From UBA5336 sp039818165 (GTDB lineage: Bacteria > Pseudomonadota > Alphaproteobacteria > Caulobacterales > Hyphomonadaceae), in NCBI GenBank assembly GCA_039818165.1, contig JBCBUL010000011.1, forward strand, positions 11,495 through 75,494: a stretch of 64,000 nt of DNA, in the 5' to 3' direction. The notes under the pieces were generated by a model that was given only the letters and a program-made list of their open reading frames with translations, did no database searches and was not told the DNA's origin. The translations under genes and the position numbers were made by a program. Shown in pieces: positions 1 through 8,753 of the stretch (within the stretch, counting starts at the first letter, position 1; each line of letters begins with the position of its first letter).

Positions 1-172
1 CATCAAGCCGACGATCGTTCGGGACTCTGATGATGCGGCCCGCGCGACGTCCCAGAAGTATCGCTATGTGCGCGCTGAGGAAATCTTCAACGGCACGGAA
101 GACGAGTCTTCGCTTGATGCATTTATCGACGAAGTGATCGGCGGAGGGCTGCCGATAGATACCGGCTCCTGA
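1..172 (+). CDS. gspD: Type II secretion secretin GspD, C-terminal end (partial)
   Basis: Only the last 56 codons are present; the reading frame is open from the left edge (codons start at base 2) and stops with TGA at 170-172. The first residues read IKPTIVRDSDD, the end of the secretin beta-barrel strand region ('RPTIVRD'), followed by a short hydrophilic tail (KYRYVRAEE...). In the family this protein forms the outer-membrane channel of the type II secretion system. Identity rests mainly on the short motif plus position directly upstream of gspE, 31 bp away, so the call is contextual but strong. Confidence 0.8.
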   Translation, partial: IKPTIVRDSDDAARATSQKYRYVRAEEIFNGTEDESSLDAFIDEVIGGGLPIDTGS

Positions 173-203
173 CGCGACAGGAGGAGTATTGTAGAGTTCA
201 GTC

Positions 204-1700
204 ATGGTTGAAGCCGAAACGCAGCAACAGATCGCCTATGCCTTTGCGAAAGATAAGGGCGTTGTGGTGTTGCCTGAGACACCCGGCCCAGTCATCGGCG
301 TACGCAATGGCGCCGACCCTCTTGCCCTGATCGAGGTGCGTCGCGCTCTCGGCAAAAAACTGACTCTCAAATCCCTCGACGCAAGCGACTTCGAAAAGGC
401 CCTGTCTGAAGCCTACGGTGGACGCGATCTCGATGGCGGCGAAGCTGAAGCGGCCATGGATGCCAATCTTGAAAGCCTGGTCGACGGCATTCCTCAGACA
501 GCCGATTTGCTGGATGGGGATGATGATGCGCCCATCATCCGGCTGATAAACGGATTGATCTTTGAGGCAGTGAAACGCAAGGCCTCGGACATCCATATCG
601 ATCCATTCGAGGACAAACTCTCGATCCGTTACCGGATCGATGGCGCTCTGACGGAAGTGCTTACGCCTGCCCGAAAAATCGCTGCGCCTCTCGTGTCCCG
701 CATCAAGGTGATGGCGCGGCTGGATATCGCAGAAAAACGCATGCCCCAGGATGGTCGAATATCGCTGTCCCTCGGTACACAGTCCATCGATGTTCGGGTC
801 GCGACTCTGCCGACCCGGTATGGCGAACGCGTCGCCCTCAGACTTCTGGACACCCGAAACGCGCTGATCGGTCTCGACAAACTCGGCATGGATGCGACGA
901 CGGAGCAGCGCTACAACGATGTGCTATCCCAGCCCAATGGCGTGATCCTTGTGACCGGTCCGGTCGGGTCTGGCAAGACAACCACGCTTTATGCCTCGCT
1001 CTCTCAACTTAACACGGGCGAAGTGAACATCATGACGCTGGAAGACCCTGTCGAATACGGCCTCGATGGGATCAGCCAAACTCAGATGGACCACAAAGTG
1101 GGACTAACCTTCGCCGCAACACTGCGGTCGATCCTTCGTAACGACCCAAACATCGTCATGGTTGGCGAAATTCGCGATGGTGAGACCGCTGACGTTGCGC
1201 TCGAGTTCGCGCTCACGGGTCGTCTGGCGCTCTCGACCTTGCACACGAATTCGTCTGTCAGCGCCATTACGCGCTTACGCGATATGGGCATTGAGAGTTT
1301 CCTCATGGCCTCAACGCTGCGCGCCGTGCTCGCCCAGCGCCTGGTCCGCAAGCTCTGTAGCCATTGCAAAGAGGTTGCACCCGCCGACGCCGGGGAATTG
1401 GCGATGCTGGGTCTGGAACCGGGCACGCACGTCGAGATCGGCCATGCACGCGGATGCCTCTCCTGCAGCAATACAGGTTATGAAGGACGCCTCGGCGTCT
1501 ACGAGCTTTTGGTGATCGATGGAAAGATCAAGGAACTAATCCACACCGGTGCCAGCGAGCAGGACATTGAAGCCTATGCGTTCGCCGAACACGACATGCT
1601 GTTCGAGAACGGTCGGCGACTTGTATTGGATGGCCTGACGAGCGTGGAAGAAGTTTTACGCGTCTGCCGCCGGGAGGCGAGGAAAGATGGCCGCGTTTGA
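204..1700 (+). CDS. gspE: Type II secretion ATPase GspE
   Basis: 498-residue cytoplasmic hexameric ATPase that powers pseudopilus assembly in type II secretion. Walker A GPVGSGKT is at residues 252-259, the Asp-box region (LEDPVEY) near 279-285, Walker B NIVMVGEIRD at 316-325, and a tetracysteine zinc site C385/C388 and C418/C421 lies in the C-terminal subdomain, which separates GspE from PilT-type ATPases. The N-terminal GspL-binding domain (about 1-100) is short. The ATG at 204 gives a normal family length. It overlaps gspF by 14 bp, so the two are probably translationally coupled. Confidence 0.95.
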   Translation: MVEAETQQQIAYAFAKDKGVVVLPETPGPVIGVRNGADPLALIEVRRALGKKLTLKSLDASDFEKALSEAYGGRDLDGGEAEAAMDANLESLVDGIPQTADLLDGDDDAPIIRLINGLIFEAVKRKASDIHIDPFEDKLSIRYRIDGALTEVLTPARKIAAPLVSRIKVMARLDIAEKRMPQDGRISLSLGTQSIDVRVATLPTRYGERVALRLLDTRNALIGLDKLGMDATTEQRYNDVLSQPNGVILVTGPVGSGKTTTLYASLSQLNTGEVNIMTLEDPVEYGLDGISQTQMDHKVGLTFAATLRSILRNDPNIVMVGEIRDGETADVALEFALTGRLALSTLHTNSSVSAITRLRDMGIESFLMASTLRAVLAQRLVRKLCSHCKEVAPADAGELAMLGLEPGTHVEIGHARGCLSCSNTGYEGRLGVYELLVIDGKIKELIHTGASEQDIEAYAFAEHDMLFENGRRLVLDGLTSVEEVLRVCRREARKDGRV

Positions 1701-2898
1701 GTATACTGCGCTGCAGCAGGATGGCTCCCAGACCCGCGGCGTTATTTCAGCAGACAGTCCACGGGCCGCGCGGCGAGAACTTCGCCTGCGTCAGCTCACC
1801 CCCCTGGATGTAAAGGAATCGAACAATACCCAAGGGCGCGCGCGCCGTATCGGAACAAGACTTACCGCGAAATCCCGCGCCCTGATGACACGGCAATTGG
1901 CTGTGATGCTGCAATCAGGCATGACAGTGGAAGAAGCGCTCAAGGCAGCGGCCGGCGACGGCAGCGACAAAAGCGTTCACGCTCTGATGTTGTCTGCACG
2001 TGCTCGCGTGATGGAAGGCGCGCGTTTGGCGGATGCACTCTCCGAGGCACCCACAGCCTTTCCGCAACTCTACAGAGCCGTAGTTGCTGCCGGCGAGTCG
2101 TCTGGTCAATTGGGCGATGTCCTCGAAAGTCTGGCCGACTATCTCGAGAGTTCATACCGGCTGAAGCAGCAGGTACAGTCTGCGCTGATCTACCCCGCCG
2201 TTCTCGCGGTATTGGCAATTGCCATGGTGACGGCCTTGATGATCTTCATCGTTCCGCGCCTTGTTGAGCAATTCGATCTGCTGGGTGGCGAGGATCTTCC
2301 CTTCCTGACTCAAATGGTGATCGGGTGCTCCAATTTTGTTCGCGACTGGGGATTGCTTCTAGTCGGAGCCATTTTGGTAGGTGGGTTCTTCCTGAACCGA
2401 CTGATGCAAGCACGTCAGTTCAGACTAGGTCTGGATCGCGTGATGCTCGGTCTGCCTTTGGTTGGAAACATGCAACGCACAGTGCTTGCTGCCCGGTTTG
2501 CCAGGATTTACGCAACACTATCGGCATCCGGCGCTCCGGTACTTGAAGCCCTTCAGGGCGCCAAAGCCGCCATGACCAATGAGGTCTTTTCCAAAGGCGC
2601 CGACGATATTGCCGACAGTGTGCGCGAGGGTGGATCATTTGCATCTGCCATGCGCCAGACCAAGGCCTTTCCGGCGATCATGATCCATATGGCAGCCGCA
2701 GGCGAAGCGGGTCGAAACCTGCCTGGAATGATGAACCGCGCTGCGGATTTCCTCGAGAATGAGTTCGAGACCACAGCTCAAACCGCCTTGGGGTTGTTGG
2801 AGCCACTCATCATTGTCGTCCTTGGCGGCATTGTCGGTGTGATTGTGCTATCTATCATGCTCCCAATTCTTCAATTGAACACGCTGGCCCTCGGCTAA
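1687..2898 (+). CDS. gspF: Type II secretion inner-membrane platform protein GspF
   Basis: 403 residues with the standard duplicated GspF cytoplasmic domains (about 65-185 and 265-390) and three membrane segments: about 168-192 (LAIAMVTALMIFIVP), about 222-240 (LLLVGAILVGGFFL) and a C-terminal one about 370-396 (LIIVVLGGIVGVIVLSIML). It is the polytopic platform that contacts GspE and GspL. The ATG lies 14 bp inside gspE. Length and domain order match the family with nothing missing. Confidence 0.94.
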   Translation: MAAFEYTALQQDGSQTRGVISADSPRAARRELRLRQLTPLDVKESNNTQGRARRIGTRLTAKSRALMTRQLAVMLQSGMTVEEALKAAAGDGSDKSVHALMLSARARVMEGARLADALSEAPTAFPQLYRAVVAAGESSGQLGDVLESLADYLESSYRLKQQVQSALIYPAVLAVLAIAMVTALMIFIVPRLVEQFDLLGGEDLPFLTQMVIGCSNFVRDWGLLLVGAILVGGFFLNRLMQARQFRLGLDRVMLGLPLVGNMQRTVLAARFARIYATLSASGAPVLEALQGAKAAMTNEVFSKGADDIADSVREGGSFASAMRQTKAFPAIMIHMAAAGEAGRNLPGMMNRAADFLENEFETTAQTALGLLEPLIIVVLGGIVGVIVLSIMLPILQLNTLALG

Positions 2899-2911
2899 AC
2901 AGGACGACGCA

Positions 2912-3388
2912 ATGACTGAGACTTTGGATACACAACCACCCACCCGGAAAGACGCCGGTTTCTCGCTGACCGAACTCATGATTGTGGTATTCATCATGGG
3001 GCTTCTGGCGACCGTTATTGTGGTTTCCACCGGTGGGATATTCGGGCAATCGAGAGACGCAAAAGCACGGTCCGATCTCCAGCGCCTCGAAAGTGGCTTG
3101 CAGATGTACAATCTCGACATCGGCTCGTATCCAACAGCCGATCAAGGTCTTCGTGCACTCGTTGAAGCGCCCTCTGGAGCAAATGCAGCCAGGTATCGCG
3201 CCGGCGGCTATCTTCAACGACTGGAGTTAGATCCCTGGGGTAACCCCTACCAGTATGATGCGTCCGGACGGCGCTCCGGAAAAGCCTACGACCTCTTCTC
3301 ATTCGGTGCCGATGGCGCCGAAGGTGGGGAAGGGGAAGATGCCGATATTGGGAACTGGCAAACAGATGCAGACCTGCAGGGCTACTAG
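2912..3388 (+). CDS. gspG: Major pseudopilin GspG
   Basis: 158 residues. A type III prepilin leader ends KDAG|FSLTE, so cleavage is expected after Gly16 with Glu21 at the +5 position, followed by a hydrophobic helix (LMIVVFIMGLLATVIVV). The C-terminal part has the GspG pattern LDPWGNPY and the calcium-site-like segment ADGAEGGEGEDADIGNW. It is the main subunit of the periplasmic pseudopilus. It starts 13 bp after gspF; a weak Shine-Dalgarno-like AGGACG precedes the ATG. The longer leader (16 residues) is normal for this protein. Confidence 0.95.
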   Translation: MTETLDTQPPTRKDAGFSLTELMIVVFIMGLLATVIVVSTGGIFGQSRDAKARSDLQRLESGLQMYNLDIGSYPTADQGLRALVEAPSGANAARYRAGGYLQRLELDPWGNPYQYDASGRRSGKAYDLFSFGADGAEGGEGEDADIGNWQTDADLQGY

Positions 3389-3878
3389 TCCGGATTTCAG
3401 ATGGCGTAGACCGAATCAAGACCATGGTTTCTCCATGGTCGAACTCATGGTCGTGATATTTGTAATCGGCCTTGCGGCGACATTTATTGTTTTATCCGCA
3501 CCGCCCTCGAAGCCACACCTTGAGAAGGATACGGAGGCCATTGTCAGCTTATTGAACCGAGCCGCAGACGAAGCTTTGGTCAGCGGTGTCGCTTATGGTG
3601 CGGTGATCTCAGACGATGGTGTGCGCATTGTCCGGGCGGACAATGGCGTTTGGCTTCCCGTCCCTGGCGCAGAGGCCCGCGTGTCGCGTGACACTGCATT
3701 GGCAGAGTTTGAAACGGAGGCCCCGAGCCCGGTTGGCACGCCGCCGCTATGGTTCGACCCGGCAGGAATGGCGCAGAAGGGCCGAATTGAATTGTCCGAT
3801 CGCCGTTCCACCGTTTCGATCTTGGTAAGTGACAATGGCGGCGTTTCTGTTCTGCAGGAGTCCGCAGATGTTCGATGA
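3366..3878 (+). CDS. gspH: Minor pseudopilin GspH
   Basis: 170 residues from the ATG at 3366, chosen because it leaves a plausible 21-residue leader ending DHG|FSMVE (Glu26 at +5); a more distal in-frame ATG at 3255 would add 37 residues of gspG-overlapping sequence that looks non-natural. The hydrophobic helix LMVVIFVIGLAATFIVL follows the cleavage site, and the rest is a small beta-rich domain typical of GspH/FimT. It overlaps the gspG end by 23 bp. The start is less certain than the identity. Confidence 0.88.
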   Translation: MQTCRATSPDFRWRRPNQDHGFSMVELMVVIFVIGLAATFIVLSAPPSKPHLEKDTEAIVSLLNRAADEALVSGVAYGAVISDDGVRIVRADNGVWLPVPGAEARVSRDTALAEFETEAPSPVGTPPLWFDPAGMAQKGRIELSDRRSTVSILVSDNGGVSVLQESADVR

Positions 3879-4227
3879 TGCTGGCTTCACGCTGGTCGAA
3901 GTGCTCGCTGCGCTCGCCGTCTTTTCCCTCGCTGCTGTGGGGATCATGCAGGTTACGGCGCAGAGCGTCCGCACGGCAGATGCCCTCGAGCAACGCTATG
4001 CAGCACGCGTTGTTGCGTCAAACATCCTCGCAGAAGCGCTCGTACAGCCCAGCCAATCACGAATAGGCGAGGTCACCGGAACCGAGGAGCAGCTGGGGCG
4101 GACCCTCGAATGGAGCCGTTTCGCGACGCCAGTAGATGAAAATCTTCTCCAAGTTCGTGTCACAGTATCCGATCCGAGCACAGGTCAGATCCTTGCTGAA
4201 CTTGGCGCGTTGAGAGCGCAGCGATAA
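3868..4227 (+). CDS. gspI: Minor pseudopilin GspI
   Basis: 119 residues. The start at 3868 is favoured by a strong Shine-Dalgarno CAGGAG at 3855-3860 and gives a very short leader MFDDAG|FTLVEV (Glu11 at +5), usual for GspI. An upstream ATG at 3829 in the same frame has no such site. The hydrophobic segment LAALAVFSLAAVGIMQV follows. GspI initiates the GspI-J-K tip complex of the pseudopilus. It overlaps the gspH end by 11 bp. Confidence 0.9.
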   Translation: MFDDAGFTLVEVLAALAVFSLAAVGIMQVTAQSVRTADALEQRYAARVVASNILAEALVQPSQSRIGEVTGTEEQLGRTLEWSRFATPVDENLLQVRVTVSDPSTGQILAELGALRAQR

Positions 4228-4856
4228 TGGCGTCACAGTCTGATCCGGCAGCTGGTTTTTCGCTGATCGAAACGCTTGTTGCGCTGTTCGTAATCGCTTT
4301 GATCTCGACTGCTGCCGGATCCATGTTGCTGGACACGCTGCGCGCGAGTGATCGGGTGGATGCATCAGCGGATGCGATCCGCGATCTGGAAGTGGCGACC
4401 GGACTGATGCGATCCGATTTCGGCGCCATGACGCGCCGTCCGAGCACAGCACCCGACAGTTACGTGCCACCTGCGGGGCCCATCGGGAACGATGGCCGCC
4501 GCGATGGGGTGGTTCTGGCTTTTGTGCGTGGGGGCTGGGCCGACTATTCGTCAGAGGAGTCTCTTCGCAGTGATCTGATGCGCGTAGAGTATCACCGACT
4601 TGGAGATACGCTCGTGCGCCGGGCATATGGCGCACCCGATCCGACCGTTCGCACGCAAATGGTTGAAAAAGTTCTCCTGGATCAGGTGAATGACTTATCC
4701 GTCCGCTATTATGTGGGCGGGGCGTGGTCTGACGTATGGGAAACGGCACCGCGCGAGATTGCTCCCGTACTGCCAGACCTCATCGAGGTCGACGTGACGC
4801 TGGAGGACGGGCGCCGCTTAAGTCAAAAACTCATCGCCGGGGGGATCGCTCGGTGA
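4227..4856 (+). CDS. gspJ: Minor pseudopilin GspJ
   Basis: 209 residues, starting on the last base of the gspI stop codon (TAATG). The leader ends PAAG|FSLIET (Glu15 at +5), followed by the helix LVALFVIALISTAAGSML. The body contains the GspJ-typical stretch with DLEVATGLMRSDFGAM and a late YYVGGAWSDVW region. It pairs with GspI and GspK at the pseudopilus tip. Confidence 0.92.
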   Translation: MASQSDPAAGFSLIETLVALFVIALISTAAGSMLLDTLRASDRVDASADAIRDLEVATGLMRSDFGAMTRRPSTAPDSYVPPAGPIGNDGRRDGVVLAFVRGGWADYSSEESLRSDLMRVEYHRLGDTLVRRAYGAPDPTVRTQMVEKVLLDQVNDLSVRYYVGGAWSDVWETAPREIAPVLPDLIEVDVTLEDGRRLSQKLIAGGIAR

Positions 4857-5848
4857 ACGAGAAACGTTCAAAACCCTCTACTGGCGACACTGGTGCTGCG
4901 CTTTTGTCAGTTCTGATGGTTGTCGCTGCCATGTCTGTGGTGGTGCTTGTTTCGGTCGAGGCGATTACGCGAGCCACACGACTGTCTCAACTGACCTCAC
5001 AAAGGGCTGAGAGTTTCTGGTTTGCGAGATCGGCTGAAGCTGCGGGCCGAAGCTATGTGACCACTTTAATTGACCTCACCCAAGGGCGCTTAAACGATGC
5101 AACACCGCGCGTTGGGGAAGTAATTACCCAGCCATTGGAAAACGGCGCCTTATCGGCCCGGCTCGATGACGCCACCAACTGTTTCAACCTCAACGCACTC
5201 GCTGAGCCGAGTGAACAAGGTTGGTCAATCGACCCTGATCAACTCGTTCGGCTTTCCCGTCTGTTCCGATCCCAAGGGTTCGGCGATTACGAAAGCAGCC
5301 AAATGGCGGAGTCTATCGCAGACTGGATAGATAGTGACACGATCAGTCGACCCGCCGGCGGCGAAGATGGATATTATTCCGGGCTGGATCCCAGCTATCG
5401 CACGCCCGGCAATCCGATAGAGAGTATTCGCGAATTGCGCGCCATCGGTCCCTTCAACGAAGAGCGTTATCTTGCAGTTCAGAACGTTCTTTGTGTGCGC
5501 CCGGAGCTCACGCAGACCGTGCTCAATCTCAATACGCTTCGCACTGACCAGGCGGGACTGATCACGTCCCTTTTCAGTGCGGAGCTGGAACCTGAAGTGG
5601 CGCGGCGTCTGATCGCTGAACGCCCGCTAGGAGGATGGCAGACGGCTCAAGGCTTCCTTGACCTGGAGCCTGTCGTCGAAATTTCCAACGATGCAACAAA
5701 CGTGGCCGCGCTCGACGTCGTCTCAACTCACTTTGCCATCTCGGGCCAAGTTGCCATATCGCAGAAGACAACCCGCTTCGAACTGCTCTATGGGGTCGAC
5801 AACACCAATTCCGCTGCGCTTTTGTGGCGCCGATACGGAGACGATTGA
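4853..5848 (+). CDS. gspK: Minor pseudopilin GspK
   Basis: 331 residues from a GTG start that overlaps the gspJ stop as GTGA (4853-4856). The leader reads STGDTG|AALLS, so the +5 glutamate of other pseudopilins is absent, which is the known family trait of GspK. The hydrophobic segment VLMVVAAMSVVVLVSV follows. The large globular part (DDATNCFNLNAL, then a helix-hairpin-helix-like SAM-fold region) matches the family. It caps the pseudopilus. An ATG at 4736 in the same frame would read through gspJ and is not used here. Confidence 0.92.
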   Translation: MNEKRSKPSTGDTGAALLSVLMVVAAMSVVVLVSVEAITRATRLSQLTSQRAESFWFARSAEAAGRSYVTTLIDLTQGRLNDATPRVGEVITQPLENGALSARLDDATNCFNLNALAEPSEQGWSIDPDQLVRLSRLFRSQGFGDYESSQMAESIADWIDSDTISRPAGGEDGYYSGLDPSYRTPGNPIESIRELRAIGPFNEERYLAVQNVLCVRPELTQTVLNLNTLRTDQAGLITSLFSAELEPEVARRLIAERPLGGWQTAQGFLDLEPVVEISNDATNVAALDVVSTHFAISGQVAISQKTTRFELLYGVDNTNSAALLWRRYGDD

Positions 5849-7008
5849 TGGCGCGGCGCTCATACCTCAGATTTCTGTCTGATCCCGACGGGATCATAGA
5901 AGTCGCCGTGGCCGATGGGCAGGGCGTGGAGACCCTTTCGGGCGGGCTTGCTGACCTCAAAAACCGCGATGGCGTCGTTGTGTTCGTCCCTGCAACAGAC
6001 ATCGGTTGGCACTCAGTGTCCTTGCCAGCGCGAAATGAGCGGGAAGCCCGCCGCGCCGCCGTGTTCGCCATAGAGGACGATCTCGCATCCAACGCAGACG
6101 CGATACACGTATCCGTATCGGAGAAAACCGACGACGGCTCTCGGATAGTCCTGACATGCGAAGAAACAACCATGCAGGCTTGGCTCGACCGGCTGCAAGC
6201 TGAGGGTGTTTCACCGTTCAAGATCGTGCCCGAGCACGCTGTATTACCCGCGGAGAATTGCGCGATTGATCTGGGAAATCGCGTTGTTTCCAGAATAAAT
6301 GGACAGGCCATGGGGCTCGACCATGATGGCCCAGATGATCTGCTGCGGGCGGTCTTAGCCACTGCTCAATCGACAGTCGAAATCCATGGCGCCGAGCTCG
6401 CCCGCCGTGCCGGGATGCCTTTGACGAGCAATTCCGACACCGCCGGCGTGGCACAACTCGCTTCACTCGCTGAGGCAAACGGTCTTGGGCATGACCTCCG
6501 CCAGGGGAAATTTGCCAATCGCAAGAATTTGGACCTTCCAGACATCAAAACCTGGCAACGCCCCTTGGCTTTGGCCGCTACAGCAGCGCTCGTATGGCTC
6601 GGCATAACAGCCTGGGAAACAGCATCGCTAAATCAGTCAAGCAATGCCCTGCGGGCTCAGGCGAGTGGTATTTATGCGGCAGCCTTTGCCGAAGAGGGCG
6701 CTGTACCTAACCCCGCAAGCCGAACCCAAGCCAAACTCGCCCAGGGCGCCGGAACGAGTCTCGATTTCGAGCGGACAGCTGCGATCTTGTTTCAGACCCT
6801 GGAAGAGGTTGATGGTGCACGGCTCCGGTCAATGCGGTTCGATGGAGCCGCTGCCGAACTTAGGGCCAGCGTTGACTATGCGAGCTATGGTGACGACCTA
6901 CGCCTAGCCGAATTTCTCGGGAAGTCTGGGCTCAACGCGGTTCTTGGGGATACGCGCGCGAGCGGAACTGCGATAACCGGTGATGTAACGGTAAAGGCGG
7001 CGCCGTGA
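5848..7008 (+). CDS. gspL: Type II secretion protein GspL
   Basis: 386 residues starting on the last base of the gspK stop (TGATG). Residues 1 to about 230 form the cytoplasmic actin-like domain that recruits GspE; a single membrane helix is at about 239-257 (PLALAATAALVWLGITAWE); the rest is a small periplasmic ferredoxin-like domain. Sequence similarity within GspL is low, so the call leans on size, topology and position between gspK and gspM. An in-frame ATG at 5824 is disfavoured because it lies inside gspK. Confidence 0.88.
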   Translation: MARRSYLRFLSDPDGIIEVAVADGQGVETLSGGLADLKNRDGVVVFVPATDIGWHSVSLPARNEREARRAAVFAIEDDLASNADAIHVSVSEKTDDGSRIVLTCEETTMQAWLDRLQAEGVSPFKIVPEHAVLPAENCAIDLGNRVVSRINGQAMGLDHDGPDDLLRAVLATAQSTVEIHGAELARRAGMPLTSNSDTAGVAQLASLAEANGLGHDLRQGKFANRKNLDLPDIKTWQRPLALAATAALVWLGITAWETASLNQSSNALRAQASGIYAAAFAEEGAVPNPASRTQAKLAQGAGTSLDFERTAAILFQTLEEVDGARLRSMRFDGAAAELRASVDYASYGDDLRLAEFLGKSGLNAVLGDTRASGTAITGDVTVKAAP

Positions 7009-7493
7009 GAGAGTGGCTTGAAGATAGGTCCCCGCGGGAACAGTTGCTGCTTCTGGGCGCAATTGCGCTCACCGTCATCACGCTGCTTTGGCTCTTGGTG
7101 GCCGCACCAGTGCTTCGGGCCAATTCCGATGCTCATTTAAGGTATGAGACAAGTGCTCGGGCTCTGGATGTGGTGGCGTTGGGTGTGAACCAGATACAGG
7201 CCGCTCAGGTAAAGGGGCGATCCGAAGTGGCGTCCGCTGCGCTTTCACCAGACCAGGTCAGAGCGCGCATAGTCGCGTCCGCGCAGGCCACTGGTCTCTC
7301 GCCGACGCAGCTGCGTAATGAAAGTGACGGGTCAGTGTCCGCCGTGTTCAGGGACACCGACTCGAGATTGCTTTTTGCGTTCCTTCAGCTGCTCTCCACG
7401 CGGGAAGGCGTCACACCGCGTACCGCAACGCTCACCCGAAGTGATGGCGGATTGGTGTCGGCGAACTTTGAGTTTGTGGGGTCAGGTTCGTGA
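7005..7493 (+). CDS. gspM: Type II secretion protein GspM
   Basis: 162 residues from a GTG start overlapping the gspL stop as GTGA. The N-terminus begins REWLEDRSPREQ, the usual amphipathic segment before a single helix (LLLLGAIALTVITLLWLLVAAP, about 14-35), then a periplasmic ferredoxin-like domain. GspM partners GspL in the inner-membrane platform. The pattern 'W...sPREq' and the gene order make this a firm call despite low sequence conservation. Confidence 0.9.
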   Translation: MREWLEDRSPREQLLLLGAIALTVITLLWLLVAAPVLRANSDAHLRYETSARALDVVALGVNQIQAAQVKGRSEVASAALSPDQVRARIVASAQATGLSPTQLRNESDGSVSAVFRDTDSRLLFAFLQLLSTREGVTPRTATLTRSDGGLVSANFEFVGSGS

Positions 7494-8233
7494 TCCGTTG
7501 GCTGTTTCGCATCATTCTCGTACTCGTGGTTGCGGCGGCTGTGGCGGTTTGGACCGTGCCGCTAGGCTTTATCATCGACCGGGCTGGCGTCGCTGGACAG
7601 GGGGTCACATGGGGACAAGTTCAAGGCACAGCGTGGTCCGGGCGCGTGTCCAATGTAGCTTTCGGTCGTCAATTGGTGGGCGATATTGACCTGAAACTTC
7701 GTCCTGCAGGATTGTTGACGGGCACGCTCGCCTACGACCTTTCCCTATCGGGGCCTGTCGCCGCCGGAACAGCAAAGGTTTATGCGGGCGGAGACAGAAT
7801 TGGTATCGAGGACGCGGATTTAAGCGCGCGAGTAGACCAACTTATCGGTCTGAACGCATCGGTTCGTCAGGCTGGTGGGATCGTGAGGCTCCGAGGCATT
7901 TCCCTGGAAGTCGACCGCGCACTCAACTGCCTCTCCGCGTCAGGTGGCCTTTGGACTGAAGTGTTGGCCAATCTGGGCGCGGAGTACGGTGAAACCCTCC
8001 CCGAACTCGACGGGAACCTCCAGTGCTATGATCAGATGATCGCTTTAGACTTAAAAGGCGTCTCCGAGACCGGAATTGACGTGAGTATTGACGCAAAGGT
8101 TGGCGTGAGTGACGTCTCAAGCTTCAACGCTCGCATTGGCGGCGTAAGCGGCGAAATCGCCCAAGCTTTAACCGCCCTAGGGTTTTCAGTCTCCGGCGGC
8201 GATTTTGTATATGTCCGTGAACTTGGTCCTTAG
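7490..8233 (+). CDS. gspN: Type II secretion protein GspN
   Basis: 247 residues from a GTG start overlapping the gspM stop as GTGA. One N-terminal membrane helix (about 4-22) precedes a periplasmic beta-rich domain. The motif VTWGQVQGTAWSGRV matches the GspN pattern 'l..v.GTvW.G'. GspN is an accessory component found in only some type II systems; its role is not well defined. It is the last recognisable gsp gene here. Confidence 0.88.
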   Translation: MIRWLFRIILVLVVAAAVAVWTVPLGFIIDRAGVAGQGVTWGQVQGTAWSGRVSNVAFGRQLVGDIDLKLRPAGLLTGTLAYDLSLSGPVAAGTAKVYAGGDRIGIEDADLSARVDQLIGLNASVRQAGGIVRLRGISLEVDRALNCLSASGGLWTEVLANLGAEYGETLPELDGNLQCYDQMIALDLKGVSETGIDVSIDAKVGVSDVSSFNARIGGVSGEIAQALTALGFSVSGGDFVYVRELGP

Positions 8234-8243
8234 GAGTTGGTCG

Positions 8244-8753
8244 ATGCTGCGACTGTCTATTGTCTTTGTGGTGTTTCCATTTTTGCTGCTGGCCGGATGC
8301 GCAACCACGACCTCATCGGGCGGTCAGTCCAGCCCGACCACCGCAACCGCGGCTTCAACCCAGACCGAGTTACCCCCACAACAACTCGAACTCGGAGAAT
8401 GCGGTCTTTTTCTTTGGAGCCTGTCTGGGGATCCAACTTTCGTGTTTTTCTCCAAGGCCACGGAAGGTTCGGCAAAGATGTTCATTGGTTCAAACGTTGA
8501 GGCCCTCTCGCAAACGGGCGCCGGTGGAGACATTTTTGGTCAGTTCATGACGGAGATGGAGTGGATTTCTGCGGGCACCGGCCACCGGATAGACCTACAG
8601 ATTGTCCCCGGTGAAAACATGATTGAGGGGCAACGCGTTTCCAATGGCAGGATAAAGCTCACCGACGCCGAGGGCTGGGAAACCATTATCCCGGTTCGTG
8701 GGGCCCGTGCCTGCATGAACGCTCCTGACGGACAGCTGCCAACTCCATCATGA
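8244..8753 (+). CDS. Uncharacterised lipoprotein at the end of the gsp operon
   Basis: 169 residues. The ATG at 8244 has Shine-Dalgarno AGGAG at 8232-8236; in-frame starts upstream lie inside gspN. The N-terminus MLRLSIVFVVFPFLLLAGCA is a signal peptide with lipobox LLAG|C, so the mature protein should carry a lipid on Cys19. A Ser/Thr/Ala-rich linker follows (about 20-45), then a compact domain with C54 ('LGECGLFLW') and a second Cys near the end ('GARACMN'), which could pair in a disulfide. I do not recognise the family. It starts 10 bp after gspN and overlaps the next gene as ATGA, so it is probably co-transcribed with the secretion genes; whether it works with them is inference. Confidence 0.75.
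   Translation: MLRLSIVFVVFPFLLLAGCATTTSSGGQSSPTTATAASTQTELPPQQLELGECGLFLWSLSGDPTFVFFSKATEGSAKMFIGSNVEALSQTGAGGDIFGQFMTEMEWISAGTGHRIDLQIVPGENMIEGQRVSNGRIKLTDAEGWETIIPVRGARACMNAPDGQLPTPS

Noticed and set aside
4057..4749. Long antisense open frame opposite gspI/gspJ
   Set aside because: Covers two pseudopilin genes with full family marks; composition is that of a complementary-frame artefact.
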